From assembly GCA_013140695.1 (NCBI GenBank), contig JABFSI010000090.1, forward strand, positions 1 through 43,176: 43,176 nucleotides of DNA. Reading direction: 5' to 3'. Position numbers and translations under genes: made by a program. Position 1 is the first letter of the stretch; each line of letters opens with the position of its first letter. Origin of the DNA: Sideroxydans sp. Its GTDB lineage: Bacteria > Pseudomonadota > Gammaproteobacteria > Burkholderiales > Gallionellaceae. The notes beneath the pieces were generated by a model. It searched no databases, was not told where the DNA came from, and saw only the letters and a program-made list of their open reading frames with translations. Below, piece by piece: positions 20,382 to 28,460 of the stretch.

Positions 20382-20488
20382 GCTTCGATACGCGTATAAA
20401 ACCGCGCTACTCAGCACGAACGGGCTATTCACCAACTAGAGAAAAACCGTTCGCCTTGAGTAGGTCGCGTAGTGGGCGTATCGAAGGG
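20382..20488. repeat. Imperfect inverted repeat (BIME-like) downstream of the VOC gene
   Basis: Arms 20382-20423 and 20447-20488 share CTTCGATACGC, CGCG, CTACTCA and GCGAACGG-like blocks in inverted order. This resembles a widespread proteobacterial repeat built on TTCGATACG...CTACTCA. It lies in the 284-bp gap between convergent genes and holds no ORF. Confidence 0.75.
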
Positions 20489-20539
20489 TCTTCAATGTTC
20501 AATTACGGTTTTTCGGTTAAGGAATCTCTGATTAAGTGG

Positions 20540-20602
20540 TCATTCCCGCTTTGCGAGCAACCGCTTCGCGGATTGCCTGCTTACCCCGCTGCAAGGGAAT
20601 GA
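20540..20602. repeat. Second palindromic repeat before anbu 3' end
   Basis: TCATTCCC at 20540-20547 and GGGAATGA at 20595-20602 are inverted ends of a 63-bp unit containing internal CGCTTTGCGAG and CCGCTTCGCGG hairpins. It is of the common TCATTCCCGC repeat type. It could act as a bidirectional barrier between the convergent transcription units. Confidence 0.7.
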
Positions 20603-20634
20603 CGAAACCGAATAATCCAGTGCCTTCTTAATTT

Positions 20635-21408
20635 TTACCGGGTGTTTTGAATTGCGTCCGCCGGTTGACTAAACTGACTTTCGGACTCCCAATAGAATCT
20701 GGGGAGATTGTCCAGCGCGGAAACCAAACCTTTGTTCCATGCTTCGGATAGCTGCTTGGCGAACGGGTCTTCTTCCGATAGGCACATTTGATGCGAAAAA
20801 TTCAGGCTGTCTTTTTCATAAATCAGCAAGTCGATCGGAGCGCCAACTGTTAAGTTACTGCGCACCGTAGAGTTCATCGACACCAGTGCACAACGCGCAG
20901 CAGGGTGGAGCTGCGTATCGCGCTTGATGACTCGATCCAGAATGGGCTTGCCGTATTTAATCTCGCCAATCTGCAAGAAAGGATGCGCGTCAGATTCGTG
21001 AATGTAATTGCCTTGCGGGTAAATCATCAATGTCTCATGGCGCGCCGCTCCAATCTGCCCTGCCAAAATAAACGTGGCCTCAAAGCTGGTGCTGCCTGTG
21101 TCACGCACCACATGTAGATTCTGCACACTCATACTCACCGTGGCGACATAATCGGCTGCCTCTTGCATGCTGCCCACAGAGAGTAAGTTGGGTATCGCTG
21201 CATTATCCAAATCCGCTTTGATGCGCTTCACTACCAATTGCGTGGTAGCCAGATTGCCCGCAGACAGCAGCCCGAACACACGGCTGTTGGGCCATATGAA
21301 GGTATGCATCTTGGAGTAAGTGGAGATGTTGTCGAACCCAGCATTGGTGCGCGAATCCGAACAGAGAACAAAGCCTGTGTCGGTGTTGATGGCCAAGCAA
21401 TATGTCAT
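20635..21408 (-). CDS. Anbu (bacterial proteasome-type peptidase), copy 1
   Basis: 257 residues of the Anbu family (COG3484), an Ntn-hydrolase related to HslV and proteasome beta subunits that forms open helical rings. After removal of Met1, Thr2 is the expected N-terminal nucleophile; Asp18 in CSDSRTNAG and Lys33 in STYSKMHTF supply the other catalytic positions. Further family blocks are GLLSAGNLATTQ, GNYIHESDAHPFLQIGEIKYGKPILDRVI and ALVSMNSTVRSNLTVG. It differs from copy 2 by a C-terminal extension (SQFSQPADAIQNTR). It stands alone rather than in the ATP-grasp/alpha-E operon, in a separate unit next to an NtrC/sigma-54-like region and opposite a cyclic-nucleotide-binding gene. The substrate is unknown. 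Confidence 0.93.
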   Translation of the reverse strand: MTYCLAINTDTGFVLCSDSRTNAGFDNISTYSKMHTFIWPNSRVFGLLSAGNLATTQLVVKRIKADLDNAAIPNLLSVGSMQEAADYVATVSMSVQNLHVVRDTGSTSFEATFILAGQIGAARHETLMIYPQGNYIHESDAHPFLQIGEIKYGKPILDRVIKRDTQLHPAARCALVSMNSTVRSNLTVGAPIDLLIYEKDSLNFSHQMCLSEEDPFAKQLSEAWNKGLVSALDNLPRFYWESESQFSQPADAIQNTR

Positions 21409-21556
21409 GTGTTTCCTTAACGTTAAGTACCGTTGCTTTTGTTGAGCTTACTTTGTGGCGAACGCTGGAACAGTAGCATGCGCCTAGCTAGGCGGCAAAC
21501 ACTTCCCACTACGTGTGGTGAGCCATGTCCATGGGGAGTTTTAGTTAGGCATCGTA

Positions 21557-21674
21557 TGCACCCCAATGTGGTGCGGTAAGCATTGCCTTGGTGCAAAACG
21601 GACAGACATTTTTCGATTGAATAATTATAACCGCTTGATAAATATAGAAGCCGCATGCTGGCACACAGTTTGCA
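21557..21674 (+). promoter_or_regulatory. Sigma-54 promoter with upstream NtrC-like sites (sRNA candidate)
   Basis: TGGCACAcagtTTGCA at 21659-21674 matches the sigma-54 consensus in both blocks with the required 12-bp GG-to-GC spacing; expected start near 21685. Upstream, AGCATTGCCTTGGTGCA (21579-21595) resembles NtrC sites, and TGCACC/GGTGC halves lie at 21557-21574 but with a 7-nt instead of a 5-nt spacer. Their centres sit near -98 and -119, two helical turns apart, like those of the torF operon. Confidence 0.72.
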
Positions 21675-21684
21675 TATAACTAGG

Positions 21685-21767
21685 CGAGAGTGCTTGCAGT
21701 TAAATGTGGGCTACTTTCATTGTGTCTCCTCCCTCATTCGGGCATCCCTCGGGGTGCCCATTTTTTT
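21685..21767 (+). ncRNA. Candidate NtrC/sigma-54-dependent small RNA
   Basis: From the predicted sigma-54 start to the end of a terminator T-run is about 83 nt with no plausible ORF. The central part is pyrimidine-rich and unstructured (TGTCTCCTCCCTC at 21722-21734), complementary to Shine-Dalgarno sequences, a pattern seen in riboregulators. NtrC/RpoN-dependent sRNAs are known in Pseudomonas (NrsZ/NalA); I see no primary-sequence claim of homology. Alternative: an attenuated leader of the cyclic-nucleotide-binding gene at 21824. Confidence 0.55.
21740..21767 (+). terminator. Intrinsic terminator of the sRNA candidate
   Basis: GGGCATCCC-tc-GGGGTGCCC (8-9 bp stem including one G-T pair) followed by A and seven T. 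It lies about 80 nt after the sigma-54 promoter and 56 nt before the next gene, with no coding region ending upstream on this strand. Confidence 0.88.
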
Positions 21768-21823
21768 CTGCACACATCAGGGAGTCATTTCGAAGATGCG
21801 TCAAGGATTAGCGAGGTGTGTAA

Positions 21824-22369
21824 ATGAAAGCCAATGGATTGATACTACGTCTTTCTCCCATCACGGAAGCGTTGAGTGATGGCGAGGTTGAATTCTTAAA
21901 TACCTTGCTTGTTGCTGAAGCGTTTGCAACAGGTGAGCTCATTTGTTCATCGAACAGTCCGCACCACGATAGTTTATTCATTGTGATGAGCGGCGGCATC
22001 AAGGTGCGGCTGACAAGCCAGGAAGGGCGCTTGACAGTGCACGCGATCAATCTAGGGGATGTTGCCAACATACTTGCCTTTATGGGCGCCAGTAGAGCAA
22101 CGGCCACTTCAACACTGCATGCCGAAGGCGCAACGAGTGTCCTGCGTTTAGATCGCCATACATTAGAGCGGCATCTTTATTCCCATCCGGGTCTGGTGTA
22201 CAGACTCACGTGTGGAATTACTCGTTATGTTCATAGTCGTTTGCGTCATTTGTGCGGCGAGGTGGAGGCGCTTAATCAGCGCATTACCTGCACCCCTTTT
22301 GAGCGGCAAATGCAACAGGGAGAGTTTATTCGCCCAACGGCGAGTCATACAGAATTGGTGATGGGTTAA
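21824..22369 (+). CDS. Cyclic-nucleotide-binding-domain protein without HTH
   Basis: 181 residues. Residues about 10-125 fit the Crp/Fnr-type cNMP-binding fold (LSDGEVEFLNTLLVAEAFATGELICSSNSPHHDSLFIVMSGGIKV, followed by VHAINLGDVANILAFMGASRATATSTLHAEGATSVLRLDR). The remaining C-terminal stretch is short and polar, and no helix-turn-helix is visible, so DNA binding as in Crp is unlikely. It may be a ligand-sensing adaptor. The ATG follows a GAGG at about 10 nt. It is transcribed opposite to both flanking anbu genes and downstream of the sRNA terminator, so readthrough from the sigma-54 promoter would place it under nitrogen control. Confidence 0.78.
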   Translation: MKANGLILRLSPITEALSDGEVEFLNTLLVAEAFATGELICSSNSPHHDSLFIVMSGGIKVRLTSQEGRLTVHAINLGDVANILAFMGASRATATSTLHAEGATSVLRLDRHTLERHLYSHPGLVYRLTCGITRYVHSRLRHLCGEVEALNQRITCTPFERQMQQGEFIRPTASHTELVMG

Positions 22370-22406
22370 GGCGGGTAAGTCACGACACCTTAACCCTTGC
22401 AATGTT

Positions 22407-23147
22407 CTATTTGGTTGCTTCGCTTTCCCACGGGAAACGCGGCAGATTCTCCAGTGCTTGCGTCAACCCCGCGTTCCACGATTGTGAGATGTTTTTAGCA
22501 AACGGATCGTCTTCGGTCAGGTTGAAGCGCCGACCACCATTCAACGAATCCTTTTCGTAAATCATCATTTCTACAGGGGGGCCAACGGTGAGGTTGCTGC
22601 GCATGGTGGAGTTCATCGACACCAGTGCACAGCGCGCGGCGGCTTCTAACTGTACGTGTCGTTTGATAACGCGATCAAGAATGGGTTTGCCATACTTGAT
22701 TTCACCAATTTGCAGGAATGGATGTTCGTTCGATTCGTGAATATAGTTGCCTTGTGCATAGATCAACAATGTCTCTGGCGGCTCGCTTCCAATCTGCCCA
22801 CCCAAAATAAATGTGGCTTCGTAGGTGCCCCCAGCGCTATCGCGGAGGGATTGCTGCTTTTGCACATCGGTACTCACCAAAGCCACGTAGTCCGCTGCCT
22901 CGTGCATATTGGCGACTGTTCGCAGATTGGGTTGCAGAGATTTGTCGATATCTGCGTTGAGACGTTTGATGACCGACTGCGTGGTGGCTAAATTACCCGC
23001 AGCTAACAGCACCATAAAACGGTCTTGCGGCCACACGAAAGAATGCATCTTGGTGTAGGTGGAGATGTTGTCGAATCCCGCATTGGTGCGCGAGTCCGAA
23101 CAGAATACCAACCCTTCGTTGGTGTTGATGGCTAGGCAATAAGTCAT
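22407..23147 (-). CDS. Anbu (bacterial proteasome-type peptidase), copy 2
   Basis: 246 residues, clearly paralogous to copy 1 over the whole length. It has the same start MTYCLAINT with predicted nucleophile Thr2, Asp18 in CSDSRTNAG, Lys33 in STYTKMHSF, LLAAGNLATTQ and GEIKYGKPILDRVIKR. Compared with copy 1 it lacks the C-terminal extension and ends PRFPWESEATK, the usual Anbu length. It is the third gene of the cpATP-grasp/alpha-E/anbu operon, beginning 9 bp after the alpha-E stop, which is the standard Anbu neighbourhood. This copy is therefore probably the ancestral one, and copy 1 a duplicate that moved out of the operon or a later paralogue. Confidence 0.95.
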   Translation of the reverse strand: MTYCLAINTNEGLVFCSDSRTNAGFDNISTYTKMHSFVWPQDRFMVLLAAGNLATTQSVIKRLNADIDKSLQPNLRTVANMHEAADYVALVSTDVQKQQSLRDSAGGTYEATFILGGQIGSEPPETLLIYAQGNYIHESNEHPFLQIGEIKYGKPILDRVIKRHVQLEAAARCALVSMNSTMRSNLTVGPPVEMMIYEKDSLNGGRRFNLTEDDPFAKNISQSWNAGLTQALENLPRFPWESEATK

Positions 23148-23156
23148 GGTCGATAT

Positions 23157-24134
23157 CTAAGCTTGTTGTTGGGTCTGCACGGCGGATGTCTTGCTCGGAT
23201 CATCGTAAGCGTGGAAATATTGTGTGGCTAGGGCGCTATTGATCAGCCCCAATTCTTTTTGCGTCACATCCAGCAACTCGTGCAACTCACCCGAATCCAA
23301 GTCGCTCGCATTCAATCGTTGCAAGTTCATGCGAGCAGACTGCACACTACTCAGCACTACGCCACCGAACGGCATCGCTTGCAAACAAGACTCTGCTTCT
23401 TTCAAGCAATACTCCAAGCTACGCGGGAAGCGTTCGTCATTGATGAGGAACTCGATCACCCCTGCCCCGGTGACATGCACCGCTTTGAGCCTGCGATAGG
23501 TTTGGTATGCGGAAAGTGCTTTGAGTGTGCTCATCCATAGACGCTCAACACTCACTTCGTACAGCGGCATGTCTTTGGGGATGGACACGGCGAAGTTGAT
23601 ATCGAGGATACGTGTGGTCATATCGGCGCGTTCGATGTTGCGACCGAGGCGGATGAATTGATAAGCCAGATCATGCGCCATCACACCTGAGATCAAGCCG
23701 ACGATGGCATGCCGTTGCGCGACCACGTTCTGCAACACGATGTAGCGTTCACGCCGACTGGTCAGCGTCTGATTGGCATTGTCTTTCAGATACAGGTACA
23801 GACTGTTGATGCGTTCCCACAGCGCTTCCGGCAACAGTTCACGCAGGGTGCGAGTGTTCTCCCTCGCATATTTCACACAAGACAAGATAGAGCTGGGATT
23901 ACGCTCGTCCTCGATCATGAAACGCATGATGGCGTCTTCGTTGGCGGTCTTGTACAACTTACGGAACGATTCATCCAAGCCGGCAACTTTGATCAGCGTA
24001 TCCCAACCTAGTGTCGCACCATGCGGCAAGTCCAGTAGCACATCTGTTGTGCTATTGATTAGGCGTGCGGTGTTCTCGGCGCGTTCCAGATATCGCGCCA
24101 TCCAATACAGATTCTCTGCGGCGCGGGCTAGCAT
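23157..24134 (-). CDS. Alpha-E domain protein (DUF403)
   Basis: 325 residues, all-helical alpha-E family. The start MLARAAENLYWMARYLERAENTARLI, and the blocks NPSSILSCVKYARENTRTLRELLP and FIRLGRNIERADMTTRILDINF, are diagnostic, with repeated Arg-Glu-Arg-Ala motifs. The function is unknown; it always travels with circularly permuted ATP-grasp proteins and transglutaminases, and is thought to assist peptide ligation. The ATG at 24134 has GGAGG 8 nt upstream and overlaps the end of the ATP-grasp gene by 7 bp, indicating translational coupling. The next gene, anbu copy 2, follows after 9 bp. Confidence 0.93.
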   Translation of the reverse strand: MLARAAENLYWMARYLERAENTARLINSTTDVLLDLPHGATLGWDTLIKVAGLDESFRKLYKTANEDAIMRFMIEDERNPSSILSCVKYARENTRTLRELLPEALWERINSLYLYLKDNANQTLTSRRERYIVLQNVVAQRHAIVGLISGVMAHDLAYQFIRLGRNIERADMTTRILDINFAVSIPKDMPLYEVSVERLWMSTLKALSAYQTYRRLKAVHVTGAGVIEFLINDERFPRSLEYCLKEAESCLQAMPFGGVVLSSVQSARMNLQRLNASDLDSGELHELLDVTQKELGLINSALATQYFHAYDDPSKTSAVQTQQQA

Positions 24135-25579
24135 GATGTGTCCTCCACGATCCAAGTGTCTTTGCTGCCACCCCCTTGCGATGAGTTCACCACCAAGGAG
24201 CCTTTGCGCAGCGCCACGCGGGTCAACCCCCCTGTGGTTGCATACAATTTGTCGGATTGCAGCACGAAGGGACGCAGGTCCAAATGTCGCGGCGCTAATT
24301 CGCCATCGATCAGAGTCGGTGCCGTGGAGATCTCCAGCGTCGGTTGTGCCATGTAGTTGCGTGGATTGGCGCGGATGAGTTTTGCGAATTGATCGCGCTC
24401 TTCTTGTGTGGCACGCGGGCCGATGAGCATGCCGTAGCCTCCAGATTCATTCGCGGGTTTCACCACCAATTTGTCGAGATTGTTCAGCACGTATTCGCAT
24501 TGATCTGGGTACATGCACAGATAACTCGGCACGTTGGCGAGGATGGGCTCCTCATCCAGATAGTATTTGATGATCTGCGGCACGAAGGCATACACCACCT
24601 TGTCGTCTGCCACGCCCGCACCGGGCGCATTGGCGATGCCGACATTGCCTTTGCGCCATGCGCGCATCAGCCCAGGAACGCCGAGGATGGAATCGGGGCT
24701 GAACGCTTCGGGATCGAGGAAGTTATCGTCGATGCGTCGGTAGATCACATCCACGCGCTGTAGGCCGAAGATGTTCTTCATGTACACCACATCATCCACG
24801 CCCACCAACAGGTCTTGCCCCTCGACCAAGAACGCCCCCATCTGTTGCGCCAGATAGCTGTGTTCGAAATAGGCCGAGTTGTAGATGCCGGGCGTCAATA
24901 CGGCGATGACAGGCTGATCGCCGGGACGCGGTGAGAGAGCCGCCAGTGTGTGATAGAGCTGGGTGGGGTAATCATCCACCGGCAAGATGTTGGTCGTGCG
25001 GAACACCTCGGGGAAGATGCGCTTCATGATCTGGCGATTCTCCAGCATGTAAGACACGCCGGAAGGAACGCGCAGATTATCTTCAAGCACATAAACGGTG
25101 CCATCCTTGTCGCGCACCAAGTCGGTGCCACATACGTGCGCCCACACGCCAAAACGGGGCGTCACGCCGATGCACTGTTTGCGAAAGTTGACCGAGCCTT
25201 CCAACACCTCGGCTGGGAAGATGCCGTCCTTGATGATGCGTTGCTCGTTGTACAGATCGTTGATGAATAGGTTGAGCGCCTTCAGCCTTTGCTTCAATCC
25301 CGCTTGGATGGGGTCCCATTCGCTACGTCCCATCACACGCGGGATGACATCGAAAGGCCATGCCCTGTCGATATTGCCGGCCTCGCTGTAGATAGTGAAG
25401 GTGATGCCCATCGCCATGATGGTCGCTTCGACCGCCTCGCGCCGCGCCAATAGCTCAGTCTCATCTAAAGCATTGAGATAATCAAATAGAGGTTGTGCAG
25501 CCGAGCGTGGCGTTAGGTCGGCGCTAAATAACTCGTCGTAAGCGATTATTTTTTGGTATTCGTCGTGAGCGATTTTCAT
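24128..25579 (-). CDS. Circularly permuted ATP-grasp protein (DUF404/DUF407)
   Basis: 483 residues; predicted peptide/amide ligase. Family blocks: FVPQIIKYYLDEEPILANVPSYLCMYPDQCEYVLNNLDKLVVKPANESGGYGMLIGP, which holds the ATP-binding lysine and glycine-rich loop, and LAPRHLDLRPFVL. VYVLEDNLRVPSGVSYMLENR and the N-terminal AMGITFTIY segment are also typical. The ATG at 25579 gives the usual family length and N-terminus (MKIAHDEYQ); it lacks a strong Shine-Dalgarno, and an in-frame ATG at 25627 cannot be excluded. It is the first gene of an operon with alpha-E and anbu copy 2. Probably it makes a peptide-like bond that transglutaminase or Anbu acts upon; the substrate is unknown. It diverges from ntrB across 306 bp, in which I see no sigma-54 site and no convincing promoter. 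Confidence 0.93.
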   Translation of the reverse strand: MKIAHDEYQKIIAYDELFSADLTPRSAAQPLFDYLNALDETELLARREAVEATIMAMGITFTIYSEAGNIDRAWPFDVIPRVMGRSEWDPIQAGLKQRLKALNLFINDLYNEQRIIKDGIFPAEVLEGSVNFRKQCIGVTPRFGVWAHVCGTDLVRDKDGTVYVLEDNLRVPSGVSYMLENRQIMKRIFPEVFRTTNILPVDDYPTQLYHTLAALSPRPGDQPVIAVLTPGIYNSAYFEHSYLAQQMGAFLVEGQDLLVGVDDVVYMKNIFGLQRVDVIYRRIDDNFLDPEAFSPDSILGVPGLMRAWRKGNVGIANAPGAGVADDKVVYAFVPQIIKYYLDEEPILANVPSYLCMYPDQCEYVLNNLDKLVVKPANESGGYGMLIGPRATQEERDQFAKLIRANPRNYMAQPTLEISTAPTLIDGELAPRHLDLRPFVLQSDKLYATTGGLTRVALRKGSLVVNSSQGGGSKDTWIVEDTSC

Positions 25580-25885
25580 GATTAACTGATTATGTGTAAT
25601 GAATGGATAAGAATCAGCAAGTAGCATGCCAAATGATAGACGGTGCAGTGAGTGAGTTGAGCAGACACGGGCGGGGTGAAATGAAAGTACCTGTGGCGCA
25701 CTTATTGCTTCAATCAAACTAATTCACACTCAAGCAGACAAATCGAAGCAAGGTAATTTGAAGGGGCGGGAGTGAAAGTAGGCGCGCGAATAAGTTTGTC
25801 GTTAGCGGTCCGTAGTTGAAAACATGAGAAAGCTTTGCGCTGTGATAGGGTGTAATAAAATGAACAAAACCTCAAAAACAAAGCA

Positions 25886-26962
25886 ATGCCAGAAAATTCA
25901 GTGATGCCAAATCTGCACACCTTAACCCTAGAGCAGTTGAACACTGCGATCGTGATGCTCGATGTGCAGGCGCGCGTCAACTACATCAATACGGCGGCTG
26001 AAAATTTGTTGGGCGTGAGTCACAGCAATTTATTGGGGCATCCTTTCCTGCAATTGTTCACGCAGGCTGATCAGTTGGCAGCGGCCATGCAGTCGGCATT
26101 GACCACACGCTACTGTCATATCGAACACGACATGATTTTGAGCACGCACACGCTGGATCACAAATTGCATGTGAGTTGTAGCGTGACGCCGCTGGCGTTG
26201 GATGCGTTGCTGGTGGAATTTCACACCATTGACCGACCCTTGAAGTTGGCGCGCGAAGCGCAAATGCAAGACCAGACACAGGCGAATCGTTTGTTGTTGC
26301 GCAACCTGGCGCACGAAATTAAAAATCCGCTGGGAGGCATTCGTGGTGCGGCGCAATTGCTGGAGCAGGAATTAGACAATCCTGCGTTACGTGAATATAC
26401 GCAAGTGGTCATTCAAGAAGCCGATCGCTTACGTTCGCTCATGGAGAATTTGCTGACGCCGCAACTCGCCCCCAAATTCAGTGCGCTTAACATTCACGAG
26501 GTGTTGGAGCGCGTACGCAGTGTGGTGTCGGCAGAGATTCCAGAAGGGCTAGTGATTCAGCGTGACTATGATTTAAGTTTGCCTGAACTGCACGGAGATA
26601 AAGAGCAGTTGATTCAAGTGGTACTCAACATCGTGCGTAATGCGGCGCAGGCGATGCAAGGGCGGGGAAGTATCACGCTCCGCACGCGCATTGCGCGTCA
26701 AGTGACTTTGTTAAAGAAGCGTCATCGCCTTGCGATTGGCGTGCAAATCATAGACAACGGCCCCGGTATCCCCGATCACCTGCGCGATAAAATTTTTTAT
26801 CCTTTGGTGTCGGGGCGGGCGGATGGGCATGGACTGGGACTCACCCTAGCACAAGATTTTGTGAGCCAACATCAAGGCAGTATTGAGTTTGAAAGCGAGC
26901 CAGGGCGCACCAGTTTTAGCGTGACGCTTCCCTTGCAAGCCAATTTGGCAAGTAGCAAATGA
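25886..26962 (+). CDS. glnL: Nitrogen sensor histidine kinase NtrB
   Basis: 358 residues, cytoplasmic. A PAS domain (about 15-120, LNTAIVMLDVQARVNYINTAAENLLG) precedes the HisKA domain with phosphorylatable His143 in NLAHEIKNPLGG. The HATPase domain follows, with N box IVRNAAQAM and G boxes DNGPGIPDHL and GRADGHGLGLTLAQDF. It phosphorylates NtrC under nitrogen limitation, inhibited by unmodified PII. ntrC starts 55 bp downstream. glnA is not adjacent, unlike in enterobacteria. The first ATG was taken; a second in-frame ATG at 25904 is also possible since neither has a clear Shine-Dalgarno. Confidence 0.95.
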   Translation: MPENSVMPNLHTLTLEQLNTAIVMLDVQARVNYINTAAENLLGVSHSNLLGHPFLQLFTQADQLAAAMQSALTTRYCHIEHDMILSTHTLDHKLHVSCSVTPLALDALLVEFHTIDRPLKLAREAQMQDQTQANRLLLRNLAHEIKNPLGGIRGAAQLLEQELDNPALREYTQVVIQEADRLRSLMENLLTPQLAPKFSALNIHEVLERVRSVVSAEIPEGLVIQRDYDLSLPELHGDKEQLIQVVLNIVRNAAQAMQGRGSITLRTRIARQVTLLKKRHRLAIGVQIIDNGPGIPDHLRDKIFYPLVSGRADGHGLGLTLAQDFVSQHQGSIEFESEPGRTSFSVTLPLQANLASSK

Positions 26963-27017
26963 GCACTAGTGTGCGTGTCTAGGCATTCAAATAATTTTTT
27001 ACAGAGAGTAGGCCAAC

Positions 27018-28406
27018 ATGAACCCCGTTTGGATTATTGACGATGACCGCTCTATTCGCTGGGTGCTGGAAAAAGCACTGACGCGTGCGCAAATTGAATT
27101 TAAGAGCTTCACCTCGGCTGATGAAGCGCTGGCTGAATTGCGCAATGGTTTACCGCAAGTCGTCATGAGCGACATTCGTATGCCGGGTAGCTCGGGCTTG
27201 GATTTATTGCAGATACTGCGCCGCGACTATCCCGCTTTGCCCGTCATCATCATGACCGCGTACTCCGACTTGGAAAGCGCGGTCTCCTCGTTTCAAGGCG
27301 GCGCATTTGAATATCTACCCAAGCCATTCGATGTCAATCATGCGGTTGAATTGGTGCAGCGGGCGTTGGTGCAAAGCCAACAAAAAAATAAGCGACCGGA
27401 TGAGCCTAGCAACGTGCCGGACATGTTGGGTCACGCGCCTGCCATGCAAGAAGTTTTTCGCACCATCGGTCGCCTCGCACAATCGAATGCCACCGTATTG
27501 ATTAACGGCGAATCAGGTACGGGGAAAGAGTTGGTGGCGCAAGCGTTGCATCGGCATAGCGCACGCGCTCACAAAACATTCGTGGCCATCAATACCGCCG
27601 CGATTCCCAAAGACTTGCTGGAGTCAGAGCTGTTCGGCCATGAAAAAGGCGCGTTCACTGGCGCTGCCGCTACCCGTGTAGGACGCTTTGAACAAGCGGA
27701 AGGCGGCACACTTTTTCTAGATGAAATTGGTGACATGCCCGCCGAGTTGCAAACGCGTTTGCTGCGTGTGTTATCGGATGGAAATTATTATCGTGTGGGC
27801 GGGCATCAACCCATTAAAGCCAATGTGCGCATCATCGCTGCCACGCATCAAAACCTCGATGAACGCGTTAAGCAAGGCTTGTTCCGTGAAGACTTGTTCC
27901 ATCGTCTCAACGTGATCCGCTTACGCTTGCCGCCGTTGCGCGAACGCCGCGAAGACATTCCAGAGCTGGCGCAACACTTCCTCAACAAAAGTGCAAAGGA
28001 TCTGGGCGTGGCGCAAAAAATGTTGAGCGAAAGCGTGCTGCATTATTTGTCCGCGCAAGACATTCCAGGCAACGTGCGTCAGTTGGAAAATTTGTGTCAC
28101 TGGCTCACCGTGATGACGCCCACCCAACAAGTGGAAATTGCCGACCTCCCTAGCGAATGGCGTGATGCCGCCACCACCATCAGCGATTGGCGCGACGCTT
28201 TGGCGCAACACGTCACCCTCGCTTTGCAGCGCGGCGAACTTAATCTACTCGATACGCTCACCCAAGAACTCGAACGCACCCTCATCACCCACGCCCTGCA
28301 ACATACCGGCGGCAGACGCATCGAAGCCGCCACCTTGCTCGGCATGGGACGCAACACCCTCACGCGCAAAGTGCAAGAGCTGGGGTTGGATGGAGAAGGC
28401 GAGTAG
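27018..28406 (+). CDS. glnG: Nitrogen response regulator NtrC (sigma-54 activator)
   Basis: 462 residues. The receiver domain has Asp8-Asp9 and the phosphorylation site Asp52 in MSDIRMPG. The AAA+ domain has Walker A GESGTGKE, the sigma-54-contacting GAFTGA loop at residues 211-216, Walker B FLDEIGDM and an arginine-finger region [25 protein letters not shown]-terminal Fis-type helix-turn-helix ([25 protein letters not shown]) completes it. AGAGAGTAGG precedes the ATG. It activates nitrogen-starvation promoters with sigma-54; two candidate targets with NtrC-like sites lie in this window (upstream of torF and of the small RNA candidate). Confidence 0.97.
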   Translation: MNPVWIIDDDRSIRWVLEKALTRAQIEFKSFTSADEALAELRNGLPQVVMSDIRMPGSSGLDLLQILRRDYPALPVIIMTAYSDLESAVSSFQGGAFEYLPKPFDVNHAVELVQRALVQSQQKNKRPDEPSNVPDMLGHAPAMQEVFRTIGRLAQSNATVLINGESGTGKELVAQALHRHSARAHKTFVAINTAAIPKDLLESELFGHEKGAFTGAAATRVGRFEQAEGGTLFLDEIGDMPAELQTRLLRVLSDGNYYRVGGHQPIKANVRIIAATHQNLDERVKQGLFREDLFHRLNVIRLRLPPLRERREDIPELAQHFLNKSAKDLGVAQKMLSESVLHYLSAQDIPGNVRQLENLCHWLTVMTPTQQVEIADLPSEWRDAATTISDWRDALAQHVTLALQRGELNLLDTLTQELERTLITHALQHTGGRRIEAATLLGMGRNTLTRKVQELGLDGEGE

Positions 28407-28460
28407 TGGGCTTGGCTGCGTTGAGCTAATTAAGCATGCGTCACGGCAATGAACGTGGCA

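Noticed and set aside
21617..21644. Sigma-70-like TTGAAT-N16-TAAATA on the plus strand upstream of the sRNA candidate
   Set aside because: Both boxes are mediocre, while the sigma-54 motif just downstream is near consensus with exact spacing and has NtrC-like sites; kept only as a possible second promoter.
25580..25885. Search for NtrC/sigma-54 sites in the ATP-grasp/ntrB divergent region
   Set aside because: No TGGCAC...TTGC pair or TGCACC...GGTGCA palindrome on either strand; AT-rich stretches near ntrB gave no convincing -35/-10 pair.
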